A DNA stretch of 47,689 nt from contig JAPLJC010000237.1 in assembly GCA_026388765.1 (NCBI GenBank), forward strand, positions 1 through 47,689. The letters run 5' to 3'. The position numbers were made by a program, and so were the translations under genes. The stretch is from Deltaproteobacteria bacterium (GTDB lineage Bacteria; Desulfobacterota; Desulfobaccia; Desulfobaccales; 0-14-0-80-60-11). Shown here piece after piece: positions 16,730 to 25,181 of this stretch (within the stretch, counting starts at the first letter, position 1; the number at the start of each line of letters is the position of its first letter). The notes below the pieces were generated by a model. It was not told the origin of the DNA and ran no database searches. It was given only the letters and a program-made list of their open reading frames with translations.

Positions 16730-17191
16730 TCAAGTAGTTTGATTCGTTGAATATTCCTGATCCAATAACTTTTCCCAATTGGCATATTTAGGGTAAAAGA
16801 GGTAAAAGTATAACAGAGAAAGTCCCATGAAAATAAAAAAGTCATTGGATTTGCCGGTTAAGAAGAAGACCACGAGGCCATAGATACTGACAGCTTCGCA
16901 CAAGGCAAAGGTTATGATGGCGCCGGGAGGAAGATAAGCCACTGATTTAAAGGAGAATTTCTGGAAAAAATTGATCGCGAAATACTGCAATATTGCCAGG
17001 ACCAAGAGAATATACTTTATGTTGGTGAAGGTACCGATATTGGCCCCGGGCTGCGCTTTATAGGGAATGTATCCCTTATCGATTGCTAACACGATAACGG
17101 CATAAAGAAATACCGAGGCCATCATGGCCAGGCCGACATAGTTAGTCGTCTTGAATTGCTGCTGCAAGGTTTTTGAGGGGACTTTGGTCAT
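16730..17191 (-). CDS. Four-helix membrane protein, c-subunit-like motif, unknown function
   Basis: A 153-residue protein from MTKVPSKTLQQQFK. Hydrophobic segments at about 19-38, 55-72, 86-108 and 115-131 suggest four membrane helices. The third contains GAIITFALCEAVSIYGLVVFF. This Ala-Leu-x-Glu-Ala-x-x-Ile-Tyr-Gly pattern recalls the proton-binding helix of F/V-type ATPase c subunits, but that is only a resemblance and no ATPase genes are nearby. An upstream alternative start would run into the palindrome at 17217-17242. GC is lower than in neighbouring genes. It immediately precedes the HDAC-like gene. Confidence 0.65.
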   Translation of the reverse strand: MTKVPSKTLQQQFKTTNYVGLAMMASVFLYAVIVLAIDKGYIPYKAQPGANIGTFTNIKYILLVLAILQYFAINFFQKFSFKSVAYLPPGAIITFALCEAVSIYGLVVFFLTGKSNDFFIFMGLSLLYFYLFYPKYANWEKLLDQEYSTNQTT

Positions 17192-17216
17192 AGTATAAAA
17201 CAATCCAAAGTTGTTG

Positions 17217-17242
17217 GGGGCACAGCTATCTAGCTGTGCCCC
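17217..17242. repeat. Palindromic repeat of the GGGGC...GCCCCTAC class
   Basis: A perfect 12-bp stem, GGGGCACAGCTA with TAGCTGTGCCCC, has a 2-nt loop and is followed by TACG. Related hairpins are at 21678-21706, 30098-30119 and 46869-46889, and a degenerate one lies inside 32913-33043. Confidence 0.65.
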
Positions 17243-17269
17243 TACGATCAAAATATCGGCAAGACCTGC

Positions 17270-18187
17270 CTACGCCCCGAACTTCTCCCCCGCCTGCGGC
17301 TGTTTGGCGGCGATAAAGTCGGGCGCCTTCACCTTCCCCAGCTCCTTGGTGCGGAAGCGGCTGATTAGCAGGGCCCCGCCAGCCACCGCCACCTTGAGGC
17401 CCTTGTCGGTCACCGCCAGGATCTCCCCGGCCGAGGCGTTATGGGATTCTGCCAAAAAGGCGGCATTGTAGAACTTGACCTTTTCGCCCCGGAAGGTGGT
17501 GGTGGCCCCGGGCTGGGGGTCGCAGCCCCGGATGAAATTGAAGACCTGGTGGCCCGCCTTGTTCCAATCCAGCCCGGCCACCTTCTCGTCGCAAGGTGGA
17601 TCGTAAGTGCCTTTGGCTTGGTCCTGGGGGATCCGGGTGGTCGGGCCTTTGGCGATCCGATCCACTGCCTCCAGGACCGCCGCCACCCCCATGGGGTAAA
17701 GCTTATTGAAATAGACTTCCCCGGTGGTCTCCGAGGGGCCGATATCCACGGTCTTTTGCAGGATGATGTCCCCGGTGTCGATGCCCTGGTCCACCCAGAA
17801 GATGGTGAGCCCGGTTTGGGTTTCACCGTTGATCACCGCCCAGTTGATGGCGCTGGAGCCCCGGTAGCGGGGCAGGATGGAGGGGTGATAGCAGATGGAG
17901 CCCTGTTTCGGCGCGTTGAAGACCCGGGGTGGAATGATGTCGGTGACAAAGGCCAGGACTCCCAGGTCGGCGTTTAAAGAAACCATGGCCTCGTAGGCCT
18001 CCTGGTCCCGCATATGGCCCGGCTGGAAGACCGGCACCCCGGCGGCCAGGGCCGCCTCCTTCAAGGGGTCTTGCTTGGCGCCCCGATCCGGCGGGCAGAA
18101 AACCCCCGGCACCTTATGACCGTTTTTCAGCAACCCTTTCAAGACATCCGCGCCGAAAGCCGCCTGACCGATTAAGGCAATTCGCAT
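17270..18187 (-). CDS. Stand-alone formyltransferase resembling the 10-formyl-THF dehydrogenase hydrolase domain
   Basis: A 305-residue protein of the Fmt/ArnA/FDH-hydrolase superfamily. The N-terminal formyltransferase domain (1-190) carries YHPSILPRYRG with the catalytic His101, and GIDTGDIILQ with Asp137. These line up with His106 and Asp142 of the N-terminal hydrolase domain of ALDH1L1, and nearby words such as GSICYHPS and SAINWAVING are closer to that protein than to Fmt. The Asn of the Fmt N-x-H motif is replaced by Cys99. The C-terminal OB-like domain is at about 205-290. Possible roles are hydrolysis or transfer of the formyl group of 10-formyl-THF; methionyl-tRNA formylation is less likely but not excluded. 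Confidence 0.75.
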   Translation of the reverse strand: MRIALIGQAAFGADVLKGLLKNGHKVPGVFCPPDRGAKQDPLKEAALAAGVPVFQPGHMRDQEAYEAMVSLNADLGVLAFVTDIIPPRVFNAPKQGSICYHPSILPRYRGSSAINWAVINGETQTGLTIFWVDQGIDTGDIILQKTVDIGPSETTGEVYFNKLYPMGVAAVLEAVDRIAKGPTTRIPQDQAKGTYDPPCDEKVAGLDWNKAGHQVFNFIRGCDPQPGATTTFRGEKVKFYNAAFLAESHNASAGEILAVTDKGLKVAVAGGALLISRFRTKELGKVKAPDFIAAKQPQAGEKFGA

Positions 18188-18233
18188 GGTACCCCTCCTT
18201 TTGGGGTGGGATGGGGTCCGGGATTTTGAAACT

Positions 18234-18331
18234 GGGGCGAAAAGGGAAAAAGGCGAAAAGGGGAAAGAGAAGCAAAGAAGCGGTGTGCATCTTTAACCTT
18301 TTCCCCTTTTAACCTCTTCCCCATTTTCCCC
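18234..18331. repeat. Purine/pyrimidine-tract inverted repeat (copy 2 of 3)
   Basis: The purine arm (18234-18270) carries GGGCGAAAAGGG and GAAAAGGGGAAAG words. The pyrimidine arm (18292-18331) carries CCTTTTCCCCTTTTAACC. It lies in the gap between the formyltransferase-like gene and the small membrane protein gene. Confidence 0.7.
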
Positions 18332-18354
18332 GGTATCTGCTTCCCCGGAAAACT

Positions 18355-18546
18355 TTAATGATGGTGCTCGTCGGGTTTCTTGGCCGGTTCCAGGGTGGAG
18401 GCCCAGAAGGCGATGCCGCAGGCCACCAGGATGGAACCCACGGACACCGCCGCGCTGCCGAAGAAGATGGCCACCCCGAAACAGGCAAAGATCGCCAGGA
18501 CCAGAAAAGCCTGTTTTTTGCGATAACCCTGATTTGCTTCCGCCAT
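18355..18546 (-). CDS. Small two-helix membrane protein with His-rich tail
   Basis: A 63-residue protein. Two hydrophobic helices (about 12-31 and 33-52) follow a charged N-terminus (MAEANQGYRKK). The C-terminus is PAKKPDEHHH. An AAGGAGG ribosome binding site 7 nt upstream makes the start secure. The family is not recognised. It lies 61 nt after gltX on the - strand and may be cotranscribed with it. The three terminal His residues could bind a metal, but this is speculation. Confidence 0.65.
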   Translation of the reverse strand: MAEANQGYRKKQAFLVLAIFACFGVAIFFGSAAVSVGSILVACGIAFWASTLEPAKKPDEHHH

Positions 18547-18607
18547 ATGCCAAACCTCCTTGAACTGGTCGAATTATATTCGAGTTGCGATTAATTTCCA
18601 GGATTTT

Positions 18608-20011
18608 TTAGGTGTTGCCTGCGGCAAAGCTGATGGCCGTCTTTATTCTTTGCAAGGTTTCCGGGCTTCCCAGGATATTGATGATCTCAAAGAGCCCGGG
18701 ACTGGCGGTGCGGCCGGTGAGGGCCAGGCGCACCGGCTGGGCCAGATTGACCATCTTCAAGCCGGTCTCCGCCGCCAGGTCGTGAAAGAGCTGGTTGATG
18801 GCGGCTTCGGAGAACTCCGGCAACGATTCCAGCCGCCGGGCCACCTCCTGTAAAATAGGGGCGGCTTCTGCAGTCAGAAACTTTTTGGCGCCCTTCTCCT
18901 CGTAGGGGCGCGGGTCCTGGAAATAGAAACGGGCCGCCTCGGCCATCTCCACCAGGGTGTGGCAGCGGGCGCTCAGGGTGGGCACCGCCCGGGCCACATA
19001 CTCCTGCTCCGGCGCCTCGATCCCGATCCGGGCCAGAAACGGGGTCAGTTCCCGGGCCAACGCGGCCGGCGGCATGGCCTTCATCTGCTGGCTGTTGACC
19101 CACAGGAGCTTTTCTTCGTCGAAGACCCCGGGCGAGGTGGTGGCGTGTTCCAGGGTGAAGTATTGAATCAGCTCTTCCCGGGTAAAGATTTCTTGATCGC
19201 CGTGGGACCAGCCCAGGCGGGCCAGGTAGTTGCACAGGGACTGGGGCAGGAAGCCCCGCTCCCGGTAGTCCAGGACGGACTTAGCGCCCCGGCGCTTGGA
19301 GAGCTTGCCCCGATCCGTGGACAACATCAGGGGCATGTGGGCGAACCCGGGGAGTTCCGCTCCCAGGGCCTCGTAGATCTGGATCTGCCGGGGGGTGTTG
19401 GGGATGTGGTCCTCACCCCGAATAATCTGGGTGATGCGCATGGTGATATCATCCACTACCACCGCGAAATTGTAGGTGGGGATGCCGTCGGTACGCAGGA
19501 TCACCAGGTCGTCGAGTTCCTGGTTGTCAAAGGCGATGTGGCCCTTGATGAGGTCATGCCACCGGGTGACGCCGGTCTCGGGCCCTTTGAAACGCACCGC
19601 GGTGCGGGGGCCGGGTTTAAGGTTCCGGTGGCGGCAGCGGCCGTCGTATTTGGGCTTCTCGCCCCGGGCCAAGGCCGCCTCCCGCCGCATCTTCAGGTCT
19701 TCCGGCTGGCAGTCGCAGTAATAGGCGGCCCCCTTGGCCAGGAGGTGATCGATATACTCAAGATAAATGGGCAGCCGCTCCGACTGGCGGTAAGGGCCTT
19801 CATCCCAATTAAGCCCCAGCCAGCCCATGGCGTCGAGGATCTCCGTGACGAATTCCTCTTTGGAGCGTTCTTTATCGGTGTCCTCGATGCGCAGGACAAA
19901 AGCCCCCTGGAAATGCCGGGCGATGAGCCAGTTGAACAAGGCGGTGTGCGCCCCGCCCAGATGCAGGGAGCCGGTGGGGCTGGGGGAGAAACGAGTCCGT
20001 ACTTCTGACAT
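18608..20011 (-). CDS. gltX: Glutamyl-tRNA synthetase
   Basis: A class I aminoacyl-tRNA synthetase of 467 residues, the normal bacterial length. The HIGH-type motif appears as SPTGSLHLGGAHTALFNWL near the N-terminus, and the KMSKS-type loop as DRGKLSKRRGA near residue 240. The Cys residues of CDCQPEDLKMRREA lie in the zinc-binding region. The C-terminal helical anticodon-binding domain is complete. I start at MSEVRTRFSP: the GTG three codons upstream is itself part of the AAAGGTGG ribosome binding site. Whether it is discriminating or also charges tRNA-Gln is not readable here. Confidence 0.96.
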   Translation of the reverse strand: MSEVRTRFSPSPTGSLHLGGAHTALFNWLIARHFQGAFVLRIEDTDKERSKEEFVTEILDAMGWLGLNWDEGPYRQSERLPIYLEYIDHLLAKGAAYYCDCQPEDLKMRREAALARGEKPKYDGRCRHRNLKPGPRTAVRFKGPETGVTRWHDLIKGHIAFDNQELDDLVILRTDGIPTYNFAVVVDDITMRITQIIRGEDHIPNTPRQIQIYEALGAELPGFAHMPLMLSTDRGKLSKRRGAKSVLDYRERGFLPQSLCNYLARLGWSHGDQEIFTREELIQYFTLEHATTSPGVFDEEKLLWVNSQQMKAMPPAALARELTPFLARIGIEAPEQEYVARAVPTLSARCHTLVEMAEAARFYFQDPRPYEEKGAKKFLTAEAAPILQEVARRLESLPEFSEAAINQLFHDLAAETGLKMVNLAQPVRLALTGRTASPGLFEIINILGSPETLQRIKTAISFAAGNT

Positions 20012-20087
20012 TTTAACCACCTTTAAAATTGCTGCATTTTTACCATAACTTGACCGCCAAGGCCAGGGTTTTCCCCTGAATAATCCC

Positions 20088-20117
20088 TTGACAAGCAGTT
20101 GCTGAATAGATTAAAAT
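20088..20117 (+). promoter_or_regulatory. Putative sigma70 promoter
   Basis: TTGACA (20088-20093), an 18-nt spacer, then TAAAAT (20112-20117), five of six matches to TATAAT. It lies about 60 nt before the Cys-rich small protein and is divergent from gltX. Confidence 0.6.
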
Positions 20118-20177
20118 GCACATAGGTTCAATATGTTGAAGGTTAAAACTGAAATTCTGTTAAAAATGGAGGACCAC

Positions 20178-20381
20178 ATGCCTCAGGGTTCTAGTATGGA
20201 AAAAAGCCCGGGGCCAGGTTGCGGCTGTGGCTGCGGCGGCCCGGGCAGCGAACATCACGGCAATCCTGACCATGTCTGTGTCTGTTCGGCTTGCGGCCGG
20301 CTAATAGCACATAAGCCCGAAGACCCTTGCAGAATGGGCAAATGTCCCCATTGCGGGGGCGACATTGTGCCGAAGGTTTAG
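20178..20381 (+). CDS. Small Cys-rich zinc-ribbon protein
   Basis: A 67-residue protein from the ATG at 20178, which has GGAGG 6 nt upstream. Upstream in-frame ATGs at 20133 and 20166 are less well placed. A GCGCGCGG stretch near the N-terminus is followed by two knuckles: CVCSACG and CRMGKCPHCGGD. The latter two form a plausible zinc ribbon. A His pair (SEHHG) lies between. The family is not recognised by name. Metal binding is likely; iron-sulfur assembly or a regulatory role are only possibilities. It has its own promoter and no close downstream partner. Confidence 0.65.
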   Translation: MPQGSSMEKSPGPGCGCGCGGPGSEHHGNPDHVCVCSACGRLIAHKPEDPCRMGKCPHCGGDIVPKV

Positions 20382-20577
20382 GTCCTCTAGCCATCAAGTA
20401 ATCTGGTTATCGGTTGGCGGAAGGCCTTGAAGTTGCGTTGCGGCAACCGCTACTCCCGGCCGACCGATTACTCTCTCATCCTGCGCCCCGCCGTCTTGCC
20501 TCATAACCCAAAAACTGTTAAAAAATAGTGCGGTACCGGAACTTCTCTCTGCACCCTTTGCCAATTTGGGGGATTAG

Positions 20578-21651
20578 ATGGCGGACGCCAAGCCACCCAC
20601 CAAGGCCCAGCCCCAGGACTGGTCGCGTTTCATCGTCCAGCACACTCCCGGCGCGGTTATCACTACGGACGCCCGGGGCCGCATTACCGAATTCAATCCC
20701 GCCGCCGAAAAAATCACCGGCTACCGGCGGGAGGAGGCCATCGGCCAACCGGCCGAAACCATCCTCTACTGCCAGGGGAGCGAGGCGGGCGGCGCTTTGC
20801 ACCAGGTGATGAGCGGGAAACTGGAAGTAACCCAGGAACTGGTGCTGCAGAACCGCACCGGCGAGCAGGTGCCGGTCATGGTCAGTTCCTTTGCCCTGCA
20901 GAACGAAGAAAAAGCCCTGCTGGGGGCGGCCATCATCATTCGGGACCTGAACCTGGTCAAGCGCCTGGAGACGGAGCGGCGACAACTGGTGGGCATGTTC
21001 GCCCACGACCTGAAGACCCCGGTGGTTGGCATGGCCGGCCTCATCCGGCGGCTGCTCCAGGGCAAGGTCGGCCCCCTGTCCCCGGAGCAGACGGCCTACC
21101 TCGAAACCATCGACCGGGAGATGACCCGCCTGGAAAAGCTCATCACCAGTTTCCTGGAGTTCGCCCGGCTCGATTTGCGTATCCTGACGCCACAACCGGA
21201 AGTCATTCAGGTACAGGATGAGTGCCGCGAGGTCGTCACCCTTCTGACTCCCCTGGCGGAAGCCAAGGGGATGAAGCTCCAAACCGACATTTCCCCGCAA
21301 CTCCCATCCCTGCGGGTGGACCCGCTGCTATTACGACGGGCGCTGGAAAACCTCCTGGGCAACGCCATCAAGTTCAGTCCGCCCGGAAGCACGGTGCTCC
21401 TGCAGGTCTCGGAAGAGGCCAACGAGGTGCTCTTCGCGGTCAAAGACCAGGGCCCCGGCATCCCCCCGGAAGACCTGCCGCACCTTTTCGAGTTCTTCTA
21501 CCGGGGCAAGGCTGCCAGCGGGGCAGAGGGCTTCGGCCTGGGTCTGGCCACGGTGAAACGCATCATCGACTCCCACGCCGGCCGCCTCTGGGTGGATACC
21601 GCCCCGGGTCAAGGCGCCACCTTCTATTTTACCCTACCCAAGGAAGCATAA
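20578..21651 (+). CDS. PAS-domain sensor histidine kinase (soluble, orphan)
   Basis: A 357-residue kinase. The PAS domain (about 15-125) has GAVITTDARGRITEFNPAAE. The HisKA domain carries His143 in FAHDLKTPVVG. The ATPase domain has the N box NLLGNAIKFSP (Asn262), G1 DQGPGIPPED, the F box LFEFFYRG and G2 GFGLGLATVKR. No membrane segment is seen, so sensing is probably cytoplasmic, perhaps through the PAS domain. No response regulator lies beside it. The ribosome binding site TTGGGGG is 5 nt from the ATG. The preceding 196-nt gap shows no gene. Confidence 0.9.
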   Translation: MADAKPPTKAQPQDWSRFIVQHTPGAVITTDARGRITEFNPAAEKITGYRREEAIGQPAETILYCQGSEAGGALHQVMSGKLEVTQELVLQNRTGEQVPVMVSSFALQNEEKALLGAAIIIRDLNLVKRLETERRQLVGMFAHDLKTPVVGMAGLIRRLLQGKVGPLSPEQTAYLETIDREMTRLEKLITSFLEFARLDLRILTPQPEVIQVQDECREVVTLLTPLAEAKGMKLQTDISPQLPSLRVDPLLLRRALENLLGNAIKFSPPGSTVLLQVSEEANEVLFAVKDQGPGIPPEDLPHLFEFFYRGKAASGAEGFGLGLATVKRIIDSHAGRLWVDTAPGQGATFYFTLPKEA

Positions 21652-21958
21652 TCGGGGCCCTGGACGGCTCAGAAACCGCAGGGGCGGGTTAAAAACCCGC
21701 CCCTGCGATCTTTCCTCTATCCTGAATTATTCCCGACATCGTCTAAATCTTGGCTATCTAATTGACATTACAGCAAATATTAATTGTGTAAAAAAGCCGA
21801 GTGTTTTATGGAGAACAGCCGCCCTCGGCTGTGCTTTTGCCCGCGAGGGCGCCTGCTCTCCATTTTCGGCGTTCTTCTTCTGGGTTGACATTCATCTGAA
21901 TTTTCCGGGATAGGTTTTGTCGCCCAGGCTCCCCGCCTGAGTTCTTTGCCGCGGCAGC
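21652..21958. repeat. Gap between two kinase genes with a 13-bp-stem palindrome
   Basis: At 21678-21706 there is a perfect palindrome (GCAGGGGCGGGTT, AAA loop, then the complement) of the GGGGC class. It could terminate transcripts of both convergent kinase genes, though the T run is poor. No gene was seen in the remainder. Confidence 0.55.
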
Positions 21959-24607
21959 CTAATCCTCCGCCATTGGCAAGGCGAAGTAGAAAGTGGCGCC
22001 TGCGCCGACCTCCCCTTCGGCCCACACCCGGCCGCCGTGGCGCTGCAAGATGCGCTGGACGATGGCCAGACCGACGCCGGTGCCCTCGAAATCGCTGCCT
22101 CCGTGCAGGCGTTGGAAGACTCCGAATAATTTATTTTCAAAGCGCATATCAAACCCGACGCCGTTATCTTTGACATAGTAAACGTTCTCGCCGGCGGCGT
22201 GCCAGCCACCCACTTCAATGCTGGCGGTTTCCTCAAACTTGGTATATTTGCAGGCGTTGGCCAGCAAATTTACCAGGACCTGGTTCAGCAGCGAGGGGTC
22301 GCCGAAGGCCGGCGGCAACTCTTTGATAGTCAGGTCAAGGTGGCGTCCCGGGGCCTGGGCCTCGAGTTCCCTGAAGGCATGGGCGCTCATCGCCGCCAGG
22401 TCGATCCGAGCTTTTCTGAGCTCATGCCGCCCCAGGCGGGAAAGAGCCAGCAGGTCATCGATCAGCCGAGCCATGAAGTCGGTATTGTGGCGGATGACCT
22501 CCAAGAAGCGCAGCGCCTCGGCGTCAAGTTGGGTCGCATGCTCCAGCATCAGCATGCGGGAAAAGCCGTCAATCGCCCGGATGGGAGCCTTGAGGTCGTG
22601 GGACACGGAGTAGGAGAAAGCTTCCAGTTCCTGATTAGCAGCCTCCAACTGGGCGGTGCGCTCCCTCACCCGCGCCTCCAAATCCTCGTTGAGCTTGCGG
22701 ACTTCCTCTTCAGCCCGCTTGCGCTCGGTGACATCCCGGGCTGCGGCAAAGACCCCCTGCACTTCGCCCGCCTCGTTCGTATAGATGGTGGCATTGTACA
22801 AGACCTCCATTATCCGGTCCGACGTATGGCGCAGCGCCAGAGGATAATCCCGGACAAAGCCTTGTGACAGCACCTGCTCGTAACCTTCCCTGGCCTTCGC
22901 GGGTTCGGTGAAATAATCCGAAAAATCACTGCCAATTAGACGCCCACGGGGAATGCCGGTGGCCTCCTCCGTGGCGCGATTGACGTCGGTGATTTTGCCG
23001 GTGGGGCTGATGGTGACCAGGGGATCGAGGCTGGCTTCAATCAGTCTCCGGGCATAAGCGGAAACCGCTTGCAGGGCCTTTTCCGCCGCCAGGCGCTCTG
23101 CCACTTCCTCTTGCAGTTGCGCCACCGTCTGCTGCAACTCGGCGGTGCGCTCCGCCACGCGGCGCTCCAACTCGTGCTGAGCCTGTTGCAAGGCTGCTTC
23201 GGCCCGCTTGTGCTCCGTGATGTCCCGGGCCACGTGGACGCTGCCCAAAAGTCTGCCCTGGTCGTCCAGGATAGGTGATACGGTCACCAGCAAGTCCAGA
23301 TCCAACTCTCGGAGTTCGGCGGCATGCCCTTGGCCGTCCTTAAGCAGCCGGCTGTGAGGACAGATGTCCGGCGGACAGACGGTCTGGTGCATCTGTTCGT
23401 AGCAGAATTGACCCACCAGGTCCTGGGGCTCCTTCCCCAGGGCCTCGGCCATGGCCCGGTTGCTCCGAAGGATATGGTGGTCATTGTCCAAAATAGCAAT
23501 CAGGTCCGGGACGGCGTCAAAGGTGCGTTCCCATTCCTGCTTGGCGCGCCTCAAGGCTTCTTCGGCGCGCTGGCGCTGGGTGATATCAATGGTGTAGAGG
23601 CGTACCGTGTTGAACATTTCGAGATAAGAAACGGTCACGAGAAAATAGGCGTCCGCGACCTGCACCTCACGCTGGAAGTCCTTTTCTCCCGTCATTCTGG
23701 CAGTAGCCACAATTTCGTCAAAATCGCCAGGCAGGAAATCACTGACGGCCGCGGCCCCGCCAAGTTTCTCAATGGTCTCGCGGGCCGCCTGATTAGAATA
23801 GGTAATTCGACCGGCGGTATCTGCTTCCAAGACCGGGTTGGGATTCACTTGGGGAAACGAGGCCTGGTGCAGGATTTCCCGCTCCCGCTGTTTGCGGGCC
23901 GTAAGGTCGCTATAAGTGGCAACCGCGGCGATGATCTCCCCGTTGGCGTTGCGCACCGGTGCGGCGCTCACCTGGATTATTCCCCGGGAGCCGTCCCCCC
24001 GGATAATGCTGACCTCTTCCTCAAAAATTCTCTCTCCCCTCAATAGACAACAGGCCAGGGGATAATCCTGGGGCTCGTAAGGCCGGCCATCTGGATGGAG
24101 GCCATGGAAATGGGCATAATTTTCCAGGCCATCGGCAAATGGCACCGGGCGGCCCAGTATGGCTACCAACTGCTGATTGGCCAAAAGGAATTTGCCGGAG
24201 GGGGCCTCGGCAACGATTACCCCGCCGGGCATCTGCTCCAGCACCGTGCGCAACAGGGCCCGCTCAGTTTCCAAATCCTGGGATAGGCGCTCCAGTTCCT
24301 CGTTTTGGGTCAAAAGTTCCTCGGCTTGGACCCGAAGTTCCTCGGCCTGCACCTGAAGTTCTTCGGCCTGCACCTGCAACTCTTCGTTGGCCGTGCTCAG
24401 TTCTTCCACCAGTTGCCCGCTATGCTCCTGGGCCTGCTGGGAGGCGGTGAGATTGCCGGCCATCTCCCGGACGGAGGCAGCTCGTGGCGCTCCGGCGGCG
24501 GCGGCGCGCCGTAGGGCCTCTATGGTGGACGCCGCATCCTGGAGGCGCTGTTCCAGATCGCTAACCCGGCGAAGTAATTCTGCCTTATTCGGTCCTGGTT
24601 TGTTCAT
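21959..24607 (-). CDS. Multi-PAS sensor histidine kinase (orphan)
   Basis: An 882-residue protein. A coiled coil comes first, including five heptads (EELQVQA-type) at about 74-108. Four PAS-like domains follow at about 118-240, 250-345, 355-465 and 515-630. HisKA has His670 in SYSVSHDLKAPIRAID, and the ATPase domain contains LLANACKYTKF, DNGVGFDM and GTGVGLAIVQRI. The third PAS region has a CPPDICPHSRLL stretch with closely spaced Cys. The kinase core resembles the phytochrome-like group. No membrane segment or receiver domain is visible and no response regulator is adjacent. It converges on the other kinase gene. Confidence 0.9.
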   Translation of the reverse strand: MNKPGPNKAELLRRVSDLEQRLQDAASTIEALRRAAAAGAPRAASVREMAGNLTASQQAQEHSGQLVEELSTANEELQVQAEELQVQAEELRVQAEELLTQNEELERLSQDLETERALLRTVLEQMPGGVIVAEAPSGKFLLANQQLVAILGRPVPFADGLENYAHFHGLHPDGRPYEPQDYPLACCLLRGERIFEEEVSIIRGDGSRGIIQVSAAPVRNANGEIIAAVATYSDLTARKQREREILHQASFPQVNPNPVLEADTAGRITYSNQAARETIEKLGGAAAVSDFLPGDFDEIVATARMTGEKDFQREVQVADAYFLVTVSYLEMFNTVRLYTIDITQRQRAEEALRRAKQEWERTFDAVPDLIAILDNDHHILRSNRAMAEALGKEPQDLVGQFCYEQMHQTVCPPDICPHSRLLKDGQGHAAELRELDLDLLVTVSPILDDQGRLLGSVHVARDITEHKRAEAALQQAQHELERRVAERTAELQQTVAQLQEEVAERLAAEKALQAVSAYARRLIEASLDPLVTISPTGKITDVNRATEEATGIPRGRLIGSDFSDYFTEPAKAREGYEQVLSQGFVRDYPLALRHTSDRIMEVLYNATIYTNEAGEVQGVFAAARDVTERKRAEEEVRKLNEDLEARVRERTAQLEAANQELEAFSYSVSHDLKAPIRAIDGFSRMLMLEHATQLDAEALRFLEVIRHNTDFMARLIDDLLALSRLGRHELRKARIDLAAMSAHAFRELEAQAPGRHLDLTIKELPPAFGDPSLLNQVLVNLLANACKYTKFEETASIEVGGWHAAGENVYYVKDNGVGFDMRFENKLFGVFQRLHGGSDFEGTGVGLAIVQRILQRHGGRVWAEGEVGAGATFYFALPMAED

Positions 24608-24800
24608 GTGCCACCTTGCTCAGATCGGCTCTTTCAGGTGCTTTTTAAGGAATTGTTACCGATTAAATTATCGTACCTCAATTTTTTGTGCATGGAAAGA
24701 ATCTTGTTTAGATTAATGACATGGCACGCCGTCCTGATGCGCTTGGGCGGCAAAGTCGCTGAGGGAAGGGTTTAGACCGGATTTTTCCAAAGGTGGGGCC

Positions 24801-25181
24801 TTAATAAGGATAAACCTCCGGGTTGCCGGTTGCCTCGCTCCGCTGGAGATTCCGGGCCACGCCTTGCCGATCAAAGGTAAGCGTCAGCACCTTGGTGTTC
24901 TGCTGAAAACCTGCCACCACGCCGTTTACCACGGGAATAAAATCGGTGGCCGTGGGATATTCCGTCACATAGTAATAATTCCAGGTCTCCTGCCCCTTCT
25001 CGCCGTAAGTGACGATGGCGGGAAATCCCAGCAGGGCGCTGACCTCGGCCTGGGTGGCTTTACCCGCCTCGATCCCGGCGGTGCGTCCGGCTGCGTTAAT
25101 CTTCTGGCTGCCGGTGGCAACGCAGCCATAACTCAGCAGCAAGACGAAAAAGAGCGTAAAAACCTTGAACCACGTTGTCAT
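24801..25181 (-). CDS. BamE/SmpA-like lipoprotein
   Basis: A 126-residue lipoprotein starting MTTWFKVFTLFFVLLLSYGC; Cys20 ends the signal peptide. GKATQAEVSALLGFPAIV then ETWNYYYVTEY matches the pattern of BamE/SmpA-like domains: a threonine/lysine-rich turn, a helix leading to Leu-Gly-x-Pro, then Trp-x-Tyr. Family members tune outer membrane protein assembly, but many paralogues have other roles. GGGGA precedes the ATG. An in-frame upstream codon at 25211 would hide the signal peptide. It is isolated between a kinase gene and a divergent reductase gene. Confidence 0.7.
   Translation of the reverse strand: MTTWFKVFTLFFVLLLSYGCVATGSQKINAAGRTAGIEAGKATQAEVSALLGFPAIVTYGEKGQETWNYYYVTEYPTATDFIPVVNGVVAGFQQNTKVLTLTFDRQGVARNLQRSEATGNPEVYPY

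Noticed and set aside
15772-16737. Open frame antisense to the HDAC-like gene
   Set aside because: It lies opposite a protein with clear catalytic motifs and shows no family similarity.
16714-16845. N-terminal extension of the HDAC-like protein
   Set aside because: The extended frame overlaps the neighbouring membrane-protein gene and lacks family similarity, so the start at 16713 was used.
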